Source: an uncultured Clostridia bacterium | GTDB taxonomy: Bacteria; Bacillota; Clostridia; Christensenellales; Aristaeellaceae | Assembly (NCBI GenBank): GCA_934615145.1 | Contig: CAKTTM010000030.1 | Coordinates: forward strand, 1 to 11,849 | Direction of reading: 5' to 3' | DNA: 11,849 nucleotides | In this document: positions 1 through 7,239 of the stretch, one piece after another | How the letters are laid out: every line of letters begins with the position of its first letter | How positions within the stretch are numbered: the stretch's first letter is position 1 | Program-made: the position numbers and the translations under genes | The notes under the pieces: generated by a model | Database searches by the model: none | The model's input: only the letters and a program-made list of their open reading frames with translations | What the model was told of the DNA's origin: nothing

Positions 1-2
1 TG

Positions 3-1811
3 CCCGATAGCCCCGGCTGCTATCTGATGAAGGAAGCGGGCGAGATTATCTATGTCGGCAAGGCCCTCAACCTCAAAAGCAGGGTATCGAGCTATTTTCG
101 CCAGCAGGCGCACACCGCCAAGGTGGCCGCCCTGGTGGGCCGCGTGGATGACTTTGACATCATGCTGTGCGCCAGCAACATGGAAGCGCTGATGCTGGAG
201 GCCAACCTGATCAAGCGCCACAAGCCTTACTACAACATACTGCTCAAGGACGACAAGCGCTACCCCTATATCCGCATTGACTTAAACGAGCCCTTCCCCC
301 GCGTCACCATCGCCCGCAAGCTGCTGGACGACGGCGCCAAGTACTTTGGCCCCTATATCGGCGCCAACGCCATCCGCCAGGTGCTGGGCCTGCTGCGTCG
401 CGCCTTTCCCCTGCGCACCTGCACGCTCAAGCTGCCGCTGGCCCGCCCCATCCGCCCCTGCATCAACTATGACATCGGCCAGTGCCTGGGCCCCTGCGCC
501 GAGCTGTGCACGCAAGCCGAATACGGCGAGTATGTGCAGCAGGTGATCGGCTTCTTAAAGGGCCGCTATCAGCCCGTACTTGAGCAGCTGGAGATCGACA
601 TGCAAAAGGCCGCCCGCGCCCTGCAGTTTGAGCGCGCGGGCGATCTGCGCGATGCCATCCGCGATGTCAAGGGCCTGATGGAGCAGCAAAACGCCCAGCA
701 GACCAGCCGGGCTGACCAGGACATCATCGCTTTGAGCCAGGACGGCCTGGACGCCATGGCGCAGGTGCTCTATGTGCGCGGCGGCAAGATGATAGGCGGC
801 GAGCACTTTGCCCTGCCCCGCGAGGGCAATGAGGAGGCGGCCGAGGTGCTGGGCGCCTTCCTGCTGCAGTTCTACGAGGCGCGCAACCCCGCCCGCGAGG
901 TGATCGTGGCGGCGTTGCAGGACAGGGAATCGCTTGAGCTCTGGCTGCGCCAGCGGCGCGAGGGCGCGGTCGACCTGATCGTGCCCCAGCGCGGCGACAA
1001 GCGGGCGCTGATCGAGACCGCCCGCAAGAACGCGCAGGACGCCCTGCAAAAGCGCAATGCCCAGCAGCGCGTCAAACAGGAGCGCACGACCGGCGCCGTG
1101 CAGGAGCTTAGCCAGGCGCTGGGGCTGGACTTTATCCCCAAGCGCATCGAGGGCTTTGACATCTCCAACACACAGGGCATGCAGTCGGTGGCCTCGATGG
1201 TGGTCTTTGTGGACGGCGAGCCGGATAAGAAAGAGTACAGGCATTTCCGCATCAAGACGGTGGTGGGCGCCGATGACTTTGCCTCCATGAATGAGGTGCT
1301 ACGCCGCCGCTTTGCGCGCAGCCAGCCGCAGGGCGAGGGCAAAGGCTGGCCGCTGCCTGACCTGGTGCTGGTGGACGGCGGGCCCGAGCAGCTGCGCTTT
1401 GCCCGCCAGGCCATGCTGGAGGCCGGCTTTGACCTGCCCATCTTTGGCCTGGCCAAACAGCAGGAGGAGATATGGCTGCCGGATAGAGCCACGCCCATCC
1501 GCCTGGACCGCCGCTCGCCCGCGCTGCATCTGATACAGCGCATACGCGATGAGAGCCACCGCTTTGCCATCATCCACCACCGCAAGCTGCGCGGCAGGGC
1601 CTTCATACAGTCCCGCCTGGAGGAGGTAGCGGGTATCGGGCCGGCCAGGCGCCGGGCGCTGTTGGCGCATTTCCGCACGATGAAGGCGATCACAGAGGCC
1701 AGCCTGGAGGACTTGGCCCAGGTCAAGGGCCTGTCAAAGACGGCGGCGGCGCAGCTGCACGCCGCGCTGCACCCGGCCGACGAAGCCCCCAAATTTTCGC
1801 CCGATGCATGA
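3..1811 (+). CDS. uvrC: UvrABC system protein C (excinuclease subunit), 5' end cut off by the window
   Basis: UvrC makes the two incisions around a lesion bound by UvrB in nucleotide excision repair in the cytoplasm. The visible part opens within the GIY-YIG nuclease domain (PGCYLM and IIYVGKALNLKSRV, nt 12-105), so only about ten to fifteen N-terminal residues are missing. Cysteine codons at nt 420, 459, 483, 495 and 507 fall in the linker known to carry the iron-sulfur cluster. The UVR helix for UvrB contact lies near nt 598-685. The RNase H-like second nuclease shows Asp at nt 1158 (GFDIS), Asp at 1374 (LVDGG), Asp at 1548 (RDESHRF) and the His pair at 1575-1580 (HHRKLR). Helix-hairpin-helix repeats for DNA binding follow at about nt 1615-1770. 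Length and order are normal for the family and no key residue seems lost. The next gene begins 49 bases downstream with no terminator between, suggesting cotranscription. Confidence 0.98.
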   Translation, partial: PDSPGCYLMKEAGEIIYVGKALNLKSRVSSYFRQQAHTAKVAALVGRVDDFDIMLCASNMEALMLEANLIKRHKPYYNILLKDDKRYPYIRIDLNEPFPRVTIARKLLDDGAKYFGPYIGANAIRQVLGLLRRAFPLRTCTLKLPLARPIRPCINYDIGQCLGPCAELCTQAEYGEYVQQVIGFLKGRYQPVLEQLEIDMQKAARALQFERAGDLRDAIRDVKGLMEQQNAQQTSRADQDIIALSQDGLDAMAQVLYVRGGKMIGGEHFALPREGNEEAAEVLGAFLLQFYEARNPAREVIVAALQDRESLELWLRQRREGAVDLIVPQRGDKRALIETARKNAQDALQKRNAQQRVKQERTTGAVQELSQALGLDFIPKRIEGFDISNTQGMQSVASMVVFVDGEPDKKEYRHFRIKTVVGADDFASMNEVLRRRFARSQPQGEGKGWPLPDLVLVDGGPEQLRFARQAMLEAGFDLPIFGLAKQQEEIWLPDRATPIRLDRRSPALHLIQRIRDESHRFAIIHHRKLRGRAFIQSRLEEVAGIGPARRRALLAHFRTMKAITEASLEDLAQVKGLSKTAAAQLHAALHPADEAPKFSPDA

Positions 1812-1860
1812 ATGCGGCGGGGCCGCGCGTTCTATGGGGGAAGCGCGGAGGGAGGGCGGC

Positions 1861-3231
1861 ATGCGACTGCTGGCATTGGTAGTGCTCATCTGCCTGATGT
1901 TATCGGGCGCCAGCGCCTCAACGGGGCTGGATGAGCTCATGGACGGTAAGCAGCCCCTGGCGCTCGATCTCAGCGCGCAGCTGGAAGGGCTCAGCGACGC
2001 GCCAGAGGCCCTGGTACAAAGGCTGCAGGGCTGGCTTAACAGGCTGCGGCTGCAGCTGAGCCTGGACGAGGCGGGTTGGCAGACGGCCCTCTATCTGGAC
2101 GAGGCGGAGATCCTGCGCCTGAGCCAGTGGGAAGCGCAAGGTCAGCAAGCCCTCAGCCTGAGCCCCGCCGACCTCCACTACCGCGGCATGTCGCCGCTTG
2201 AACGGCTGCTGGGCATGAAGCCGCCCCAGGGTGCGGATAGCCTGATCAGCGCCTGGCAGCAGACGCTCAGCGAGCTGGCACCGCTTGGCAGCACCAAGCG
2301 CCAGAGCAGCGCCATCAAGAATGTGGGCACCGCGGTCACCCGCCAGCTCTACGCCATCGATCAGGCGCTGTGGCAGCAGTTCTGGCCGCCGCTGGCCCAG
2401 GCGCTGGGTGAGCTGACCGGTCAAACGATGCCGGACATCGCGCTCACCGCTCCTGCCAGCCTCGCCAGGCTGCAGGACAAGGCAGGCCAGGACATCGGCC
2501 TCCTGTTTAAGGGGGAGCTGAGCCTGGACGGCGGCGCGCCGCGCAAGGCCACGATGCTGGCGGGTTACGCCGCGGACACAGGCGGCTACATCGATCTCAA
2601 GCTGCCGGCGGTCAAGGGCCGGGACGATCTGAGCTTTCGCCTGTCCGCCCGGCAGACGCAGGGCAAGCGCGGGCGCGAGCTGAAAGCCGATTGGGTCTAT
2701 AGCTGGCGGCTGGCGGATGACAGGGCCTCAGGTAGGGGCGAACTGTCACTGCTGAGCGCTCTGGATCAGGGCAGTGAGACCATCACCGGCCGCTTGCGGC
2801 TGGATCACCGGCCGGAGGCCGGGCCGGACATCCGGCTGAGCCTTGAGCCCCAGCTGGCGCTAACCAATAGCGAGCTCACTGGCAGCCTGAAGCTCACGCA
2901 GAGCCGCGGGGGCAAGCCCTGGCTGACACTCATCCTGCTGCCCCGGCTGCGGGCTGCGGACAGGCCGCAGTGGCCAGAGATGGCCGCCCTGGATCTGGAT
3001 GCACTTGATCAAGCGGCATTGAGCCTGCAGAGCGGGCGCCTGATGACCGCCCTGGCCGCCCCGCTGGCGAAGCTCTCGCACGATCTGCCAGAGGATGATT
3101 ATTGGCAGCTGATGCATTACCTGGGCCGAGGCCTTTGGACCCAGAACAGGCCGGTGGCCCCTTTGACCGACACCCATTCAATCGCCGACGACTTTGTCGT
3201 CCACGATATCATTGAGGAGGAAAACCCATGA
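1861..3231 (+). CDS. Secreted protein of unknown function (paralog A of three)
   Basis: I do not recognise this 456-residue protein. It begins with a standard signal peptide (MRLLALVVLICLMLSGASAS, cleavage probably after residue 19 or 20). The single Cys lies in the hydrophobic core without a lipobox, so I expect a released or wall-associated protein, not a lipoprotein. The start at 1861 is chosen because GGAGGGAGG lies at 1847-1855 and the signal peptide begins there; the frame is open back to ATG 1804, but those extra 19 residues are charged and lack a binding site. A mostly helical part with Trp/Leu (residues about 120-185) precedes a section of alternating polar/apolar residues typical of beta strands (about 205-370) and a final helix (about 383-410). 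It follows uvrC closely and overlaps the next gene by ATGA, so the two are probably translationally coupled. It resembles the next protein in layout and weakly in sequence. Confidence 0.82.
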   Translation: MRLLALVVLICLMLSGASASTGLDELMDGKQPLALDLSAQLEGLSDAPEALVQRLQGWLNRLRLQLSLDEAGWQTALYLDEAEILRLSQWEAQGQQALSLSPADLHYRGMSPLERLLGMKPPQGADSLISAWQQTLSELAPLGSTKRQSSAIKNVGTAVTRQLYAIDQALWQQFWPPLAQALGELTGQTMPDIALTAPASLARLQDKAGQDIGLLFKGELSLDGGAPRKATMLAGYAADTGGYIDLKLPAVKGRDDLSFRLSARQTQGKRGRELKADWVYSWRLADDRASGRGELSLLSALDQGSETITGRLRLDHRPEAGPDIRLSLEPQLALTNSELTGSLKLTQSRGGKPWLTLILLPRLRAADRPQWPEMAALDLDALDQAALSLQSGRLMTALAAPLAKLSHDLPEDDYWQLMHYLGRGLWTQNRPVAPLTDTHSIADDFVVHDIIEEENP

Positions 3232-4781
3232 AGAAGGCATTATCACTGATCCTGGCGGCGCTCTTGCTGCTGTCGGTGACGGCGGCATTCGCCCAGGACT
3301 ATACGCTGGACGGCAAGATGCGCCTGCAGCTGCTCAATGGCTCGGGCCTGACGGGCACGGCGCAGCTGAGCATGGCGCCGGGCAAGACCATGTCGGCGCT
3401 GGACGCCGCCACCAACACCCTGCTGCGCGCGCTGCTGCGGGGGGCAACCCTGGATCTGAAATACATCCGCGGCATCAACACCAATGTGGGCCAGGAGGAT
3501 CTGAGCCTGGCGCTCAGCCGCTCGGGCACGCCGCTGGCCGACATCCACTATACCACCGACGGCACGCTGGAGGCGCTGAGCTCCTCGCTGTTTGGGGCCA
3601 GTAAATTTGCCTCCGGCAAGGGCGACGGCCTGCTGATGGGCCTGTTCACCGGCAAGGAAGCGCCGGCCTGGCCCAGCATGGACCGCGCCATCTACGCCCT
3701 GAGCGTCGCCGATAACGCCTGGAACCGCCGGGCCGAGACCGCGCTGAAGCCCTATACCGATCAGCTCAGCCAGTGGCTGCAGCAGTACACCCGCATCACC
3801 AGCCAGCAGGGCGCGGCCGGGCAAAGCCTGACGGTCAACACCATCACCATCCCGGCGGCCGCCTTGAAGCAGCAGATCAAACAGATGCTGGCCGCCGCCT
3901 ATCAGGACAGCGCGCTGCTGACGGAGCTCAAAAGCCAGTTCACCCCGCGCGAGACCGCGGCCTACCTGCAGCCCTCGATGCTGACGGCGCTGAGCCAAGG
4001 CATCGACGCCCTGCCGCTGACCGACAATGTGGTGCTCAAGCGCGGCTTTGACTCAAGCGGCGCCATCGCCATCGATCAGATGCTTCTGCCCATGGGCGGT
4101 GCCAACGGCGTCCAGCAGCTGAGCTACAGCTTTGAGGCCGCGGCGGCCCAGCAGGGCAAGACCACCATCAAGCTGGAGATGAGCCCCCGCCTGACCGGCA
4201 GCGCACAGGGCGCCATCCATGAGCTCAGCTTCACCGGCGGGCCGCTGGCCGATGCCGACGAGGGCGAGGAGCAAAGCAGCTACACCGGCCGCTACAGCCT
4301 GACCACCGAGGGGCTGGCCGCCGAGGGCTTCACCGTCGACAAGCCGGCCGCGCAGACCCAGGCCAGCGACTTTACCCTCTCGCTTGACTACGGCAAGGAG
4401 CAAAAGGACCAGGCCACCGGCCTGTCCACCCGCGACTATGAGCTGGGCCTGGTGCTAAGGCCTGTGGACAAGCCAGAGGTGGGCGAGCAGACCATCCTGT
4501 TTAAGGGCCAGATGCAAAGCGGGGCGCAGACCAATGCCGCCACCCGCCTGGAGGGCAAGCTGACCTGGTCAGACCAGCTGACCGGCGGCAGCATCGAGGC
4601 CGATATCAAGGCCAGCTCGGCCGCCCCCTGGACCATCCCCACCATCGCCGGCACAGGCGCCATCCGCCTGGACGGCATGAGCAGCCAGCAGCTGTTGCTG
4701 CAGAGGACACAGCTGCAGGCCAGCCTGCTGGCCGCCGTGACCGCCTTCACCCGCAGCCTGATGCCCACCACTGCGCCCTGA
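3228..4781 (+). CDS. Secreted protein of unknown function (paralog B of three)
   Basis: This 517-residue protein is not one I can name. The signal peptide is clear (MKKALSLILAALLLLSVTAA, cleavage likely after FA at residue 22, mature end QDYTL), and the protein has no cysteine. The start is fixed by GAGGAGG at 3214-3220, seven bases before the ATG, and by the 4-base ATGA overlap with the preceding stop. Visible parts are an N-terminal beta-like region (about 25-115), a helical segment around residues 200-236 (ITIPAAALKQQIKQML), beta-rich sequence from about 270 to 470, and a C-terminal amphipathic helix (about 485-512). The same order is seen in the genes before and after it. No transmembrane anchor, sorting motif or catalytic motif is visible. 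It ends the uvrC transcript: a terminator hairpin follows at 4820-4852. A beta-sheet ligand-binding or scaffold role in the cell envelope is possible but is only inference. Confidence 0.85.
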   Translation: MKKALSLILAALLLLSVTAAFAQDYTLDGKMRLQLLNGSGLTGTAQLSMAPGKTMSALDAATNTLLRALLRGATLDLKYIRGINTNVGQEDLSLALSRSGTPLADIHYTTDGTLEALSSSLFGASKFASGKGDGLLMGLFTGKEAPAWPSMDRAIYALSVADNAWNRRAETALKPYTDQLSQWLQQYTRITSQQGAAGQSLTVNTITIPAAALKQQIKQMLAAAYQDSALLTELKSQFTPRETAAYLQPSMLTALSQGIDALPLTDNVVLKRGFDSSGAIAIDQMLLPMGGANGVQQLSYSFEAAAAQQGKTTIKLEMSPRLTGSAQGAIHELSFTGGPLADADEGEEQSSYTGRYSLTTEGLAAEGFTVDKPAAQTQASDFTLSLDYGKEQKDQATGLSTRDYELGLVLRPVDKPEVGEQTILFKGQMQSGAQTNAATRLEGKLTWSDQLTGGSIEADIKASSAAPWTIPTIAGTGAIRLDGMSSQQLLLQRTQLQASLLAAVTAFTRSLMPTTAP

Positions 4782-4819
4782 GGCAAATCTGTCACCGAAT
4801 TCACAAGCATTTTACACTT

Positions 4820-4852
4820 GCGCCCCCTGACTACCGTTTGCGGGGCGCTTTT
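4820..4852 (+). terminator. Intrinsic terminator of the uvrC-A-B transcript
   Basis: GCGCCCC (4820-4826) pairs perfectly with GGGGCGC (4842-4848) across a 15-base loop and is followed directly by TTTT. It lies 38 bases after the stop of the second secreted-protein gene. The 3' arm overlaps the region where the -35 element of the following promoter would sit. Confidence 0.7.
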
Positions 4853-4864
4853 GTGTGGTATAAT
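4838..4864 (+). promoter_or_regulatory. Extended -10 promoter for the third secreted-protein gene
   Basis: A perfect TATAAT at 4859-4864 is preceded by TG at the extended -10 position (TGGTATAAT, 4856-4864). The -35 is poor (TTGCGG at 4838-4843, spacer 15; or TTTGCG at 4837-4842, spacer 16), as is common when an extended -10 is present. Transcription would start near 4871, giving a leader of about 47 bases with GAGGAGG at 4901-4907. Confidence 0.7.
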
Positions 4865-4917
4865 CCAGGCAGCGGTACGCATGTCAAGCCGCCTAATGAT
4901 GAGGAGGATATTTAGTG

Positions 4918-6501
4918 ATGATGAAACTATCCAAGCGCCTGACCGCGCTGCTGATGGCCCTGGCGCTGATGCTGACGGGCGCAGCCGCCCTGGCCGAGCA
5001 GGCCCCGGTCATGCCCCTGACCCCGCAGCTGGTCTATGACCGCGGCGGCGCCATCGAGACCGAGGTCAGCCTCAATGTGGACGCGGCCTCCGTGTCCGGG
5101 CTGGTGGCCCTGTTCGGCGGCGGCCAGCAGGACGAGGCGACCAGCTCGATCGTTGACACCGTGCTCAGCGCCGTCAACAAGCTCAAGATCAAGACCGTCG
5201 GCAACATGGCCAACACCTTCATGACCATCGGCACCGACGCCGGCAAGCTGATCGACCTGCAGGGCGTCGTCAACACCGAGCTGGGTGACTTTGCCATCAC
5301 CACCAGCCTGCTGCCCGGCATCAAGCTCAACCTCCCCCAGGAGATGGTCAAGACCATGCTCAGCAGCCAGCAGCAGATGAGCCAGCAGGGCGCCCAGATG
5401 CTGGCCCTGACGGCCACCTACGGCGCTGCCGTGACCGAGTATTTTACCAAGAACATCGCCCCCGCCGCCCAGTTGGTGAATGAGCCCGTGGAAGTGGCAG
5501 GCGTCGGCAGCTTTGACAACCAGGTCAGCTTCCTGCTGGATAACAAGACGCTGGCCGGCATGATGAACGCCGTGCTGGATGTCTTCAAGCAGGACAGCCA
5601 GACCCAGCAGCTGCTGGACGACTACCTCAAGACCGTCGCCACCCAGCAGGCCGCGCTGACCAATGCGGAAGCCGCCGCGGCCACCGAGGGCATCTCCATG
5701 GGCAGCAGCGATGCGCCCAAGGACAGCAAGGAGCTGATCGCCCAGGTGGACAAGGCCATCGCCAATCTCAACGCCGAAGGCGACAAGAAGCTGGCCAATG
5801 TGGCCGTGCTGACCAGCGCCGCCAGCAATGCCACCTATGTGACCATGGAGACTCTGGGCAGCAAAGGCAATGCCGAGGCCTATATCACCACCTTGGTGAC
5901 CCCGACTGCCACCGGCAGCGATATCAAGCTGGAGCTGCTTGCCGGCGTGCCCAGCGCGCAGGTGAGCGATGGCACCGCCACGCCTGATCCTGCAGCAGAG
6001 CCCGCCAAGGTCGACTGGGCCACCCTCAAGGCCGGCGTGATGGATGGCAGCAACTATGAGTCTACCTATGTCACCGCCGACATCAGCCATAGCGCCGATG
6101 CCGCCAGCAATGTCATGAACACTGGCTTTGACCTGAGCGCTCGCATGATGGGCATGGTCTTTGGCCTCAACGCCAAGGGCAGCAACAGCCTGGCCGGCGA
6201 GTATGCCAGCGACGCCCAGATCGCGCTGAGCTTCATGACCCCCAGCCCCTTGGTGACCATCAACATCAAGTCCGCCGAGGCCAAGGAAGTCCCCGCGGCG
6301 CCCGTGATGGACAGCCTGAAGGCCGTCACCCTCAGCGACAAGATCAGTGACGAAGACAACCAGCAGCTGACCGAGGTCCTGACCAAGGAAGGCCTGCCCC
6401 AGCTGCTGGAGAACATGAAGACCGCCCTGCCCGAGGAGTCGGCCCTGCTGATCCCCATGATTCAGCAGTCCATGTCGCCAGCACCCACGCAGGCGAACTA
6501 A
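4918..6501 (+). CDS. Secreted protein of unknown function (paralog C of three)
   Basis: This protein of 527 residues is again unrecognised. It has a signal peptide (MMKLSKRLTALLMALALMLT, cleavage likely after ALA at about residue 26, mature end EQAP) and no cysteine. Three start codons are possible in a row: GTG 4915, ATG 4918 and ATG 4921; GAGGAGG at 4901-4907 is 7, 10 or 13 bases away, and I chose the first ATG. The layout repeats that of the preceding gene: an N-terminal beta-like segment, a helical stretch at about residues 203-238 (LLDNKTLAGMMNAVL then KQDSQTQQLLDDYL) at nearly the same position, later beta-like sequence, and a C-terminal helical tail rich in Gln, Leu and Pro. Residues about 240-290 add an Ala/Gln/Asp-rich helix that may be a coiled coil. 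It is transcribed from its own promoter. Its function is unknown; export to the cell surface or medium is the only firm inference. Confidence 0.85.
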   Translation: MMKLSKRLTALLMALALMLTGAAALAEQAPVMPLTPQLVYDRGGAIETEVSLNVDAASVSGLVALFGGGQQDEATSSIVDTVLSAVNKLKIKTVGNMANTFMTIGTDAGKLIDLQGVVNTELGDFAITTSLLPGIKLNLPQEMVKTMLSSQQQMSQQGAQMLALTATYGAAVTEYFTKNIAPAAQLVNEPVEVAGVGSFDNQVSFLLDNKTLAGMMNAVLDVFKQDSQTQQLLDDYLKTVATQQAALTNAEAAAATEGISMGSSDAPKDSKELIAQVDKAIANLNAEGDKKLANVAVLTSAASNATYVTMETLGSKGNAEAYITTLVTPTATGSDIKLELLAGVPSAQVSDGTATPDPAAEPAKVDWATLKAGVMDGSNYESTYVTADISHSADAASNVMNTGFDLSARMMGMVFGLNAKGSNSLAGEYASDAQIALSFMTPSPLVTINIKSAEAKEVPAAPVMDSLKAVTLSDKISDEDNQQLTEVLTKEGLPQLLENMKTALPEESALLIPMIQQSMSPAPTQAN

Positions 6502-6507
6502 CATAGT

Positions 6508-6535
6508 CCATCGAAAAACTGCGGTTTTTCGATGG
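6508..6535. repeat. 12-bp perfect inverted repeat just after the stop codon
   Basis: CCATCGAAAAAC (6508-6519) and GTTTTTCGATGG (6524-6535) are exact complements around the four-base loop TGCG. It starts six bases after the stop of the third secreted-protein gene. As RNA it is a strong hairpin, but no T-run follows outside the stem, so it is more likely the edge of a repeat element or an mRNA 3' stabiliser than the main terminator. Confidence 0.7.
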
Positions 6536-6868
6536 TTAAGGTTCTCGGCCCTCCGCCTGTCGCTGCGCTATCCGCAAGCTCAATCGTCGCCACCCTTCGC
6601 GCGGTGCGCTTGGTTGGCTCGTTTTGCTTGATTCCTCCGCCTGCCTTCCTCGCCCACTGGGCGCGGCAGTCTCCGTCACCAGGCGGCGGAGGGCAAGGAA
6701 ACCCCAGGGGCACGCAATCAATCCATCGGATTGATTGGCGCGGTCGGCTGTGCCGACTTGCAAACCTAAAGGTTTGCAACCTTCACTACGCAAGGCTTGC
6801 CGCGTCACCGCGCATGTCGCTGACGCGGATCACAGTAAGAGGGGTGCCCCCTACTACACCACCCCTCT
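6536..6868. repeat. Non-coding stretch packed with perfect inverted repeats
   Basis: No credible gene lies here. Complementary pairs seen directly are: GCCCTCCGCC (6548-6557) with GGCGGAGGGC (6685-6694), a long-range pair; CAATCAATCC (6715-6724) with GGATTGATTG (6728-6737); GTCGGC (6743-6748) with GCCGAC (6752-6757); TTGCAAACCT (6758-6767) with AGGTTTGCAA (6770-6779); CCGCGTCA (6800-6807) with TGACGCGG (6821-6828); and AGAGGGGTG (6838-6846) with CACCCCTCT (6860-6868). Short open frames cross the region on both strands but lack binding sites and recognisable sequence. I read it as an inserted non-autonomous repeat element or a chain of repeat modules placed between the upstream gene and its terminator; a structured RNA is the alternative. 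Confidence 0.5.
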
Positions 6869-6898
6869 GGTAGCGTCTGAGATCCTTCTACAGTCAAT

Positions 6899-6930
6899 GG
6901 CGCCTCGGGAAACCGGGGCGCCTGTTTTTT
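6899..6930 (+). terminator. Strong intrinsic terminator
   Basis: A ten-pair stem (6899-6908 with 6913-6922, one G-T pair) is closed by a GAAA tetraloop of the stable GNRA type and followed by TGTTTTTT (6923-6930). It probably ends transcripts from the third secreted-protein gene, although the hairpin-rich stretch now separates the two by almost 400 bases, and it insulates the promoter starting at 6967. Confidence 0.85.
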
Positions 6931-6966
6931 ATCTGTATATCAATTCATCAGCATGTCAAAAATCTG

Positions 6967-6995
6967 TTGCATTTGGGCCAGAGCGGCCGTATAAT
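6967..6995 (+). promoter_or_regulatory. Near-consensus sigma-70-type promoter
   Basis: TTGCAT (6967-6972) and TATAAT (6990-6995) are separated by exactly 17 bases. Transcription is expected at about 7001-7003, which coincides with the first base of the closing helix of the structured RNA that follows. This is the best promoter in the window and suggests high expression. Confidence 0.85.
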
Positions 6996-7001
6996 AACCC
7001 T

Positions 7002-7210
7002 GGTTGATCAGCGGTCTGTGGTTGCAAGCCGATGCCAGTCGCAGGCAAAACGGCCCACGTAAGCCGGAGAATCTCCGGTGAGCATGGTGCGGCTTAGAAG
7101 TCAGTCCGGCGGGCGCGAGCCCAGAGGGCAGCGTGAGGACGCCAAGCGTTAGTAGCAAAGCCCCTGCCGGCGGGTGTGGGGTCAAAGACCAGGTCAGCGC
7201 GATATCAACC
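7002..7210 (+). ncRNA. Structured RNA domain of about 209 nt, possibly raiA-motif-like
   Basis: GGTTGAT (7002-7008) pairs with ATCAACC (7204-7210), and GCG (7011-7013) with CGC (7198-7200), giving a closing helix that begins at the predicted transcription start. Inside are TGCC (7033-7036) with GGCA (7044-7047) nested in GCCG (7028-7031) with CGGC (7051-7054); CCGGAG (7064-7069) with CTCCGG (7073-7078); GGGC-GCGA-GCCC (7111-7122), a GNRA-capped hairpin; GCGT (7131-7134) with ACGC (7139-7142); CCCC (7161-7164) with GGGG (7178-7181); and GGTC (7180-7183, competing) with GACC (7187-7190). No protein frame with a binding site crosses it. Size, own strong promoter and a Clostridia-like setting recall the raiA RNA motif, but that name is from memory of the motif's general properties and is uncertain. 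It could act as a free RNA or as a leader controlling the zinc-ribbon gene 30 bases downstream. Confidence 0.65.
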
Positions 7211-7239
7211 TATCTATTATTCAGGGGGTTACCAAACAC

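Noticed and set aside
555..1792. Overlapping minus-strand open frames inside uvrC
   Set aside because: They lie wholly within a well-conserved uvrC and have low-complexity translations and no binding sites.
3243..3998. Minus-strand open frame of 251 codons inside the second secreted-protein gene
   Set aside because: Arg/Gln/Ala/Gly-rich shadow of the plus-strand gene, with no initiation site.
4927..6504. Long open frame (525 codons) on the minus strand, opposite the third secreted-protein gene
   Set aside because: Its translation is a Gly/His/Leu/Gln-rich sequence without domains, as expected opposite a GC-biased gene. The plus-strand gene has a signal peptide, promoter and ribosome binding site.
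7021..7122. Cobalamin riboswitch (GAAGTCAG followed by a GC-rich stem looks slightly like a B12 box)
   Set aside because: The conserved GCCACT-type core and the full B12 box are absent, and the downstream gene has no link to cobalamin.
6498..7185. Short open frames on both strands through the hairpin-rich region and the structured RNA
   Set aside because: They have no ribosome binding sites or recognisable sequence, and they run through perfect inverted repeats, so they are unlikely to be translated.
7002..7210. RNase P RNA, tmRNA, SRP RNA or the end of a group II intron
   Set aside because: None of their invariant segments is present (RNase P GAGGAAAGTCC, tmRNA tRNA-like ends, the SRP GGAAGGAAGCAG region, a domain V stem with reverse transcriptase).
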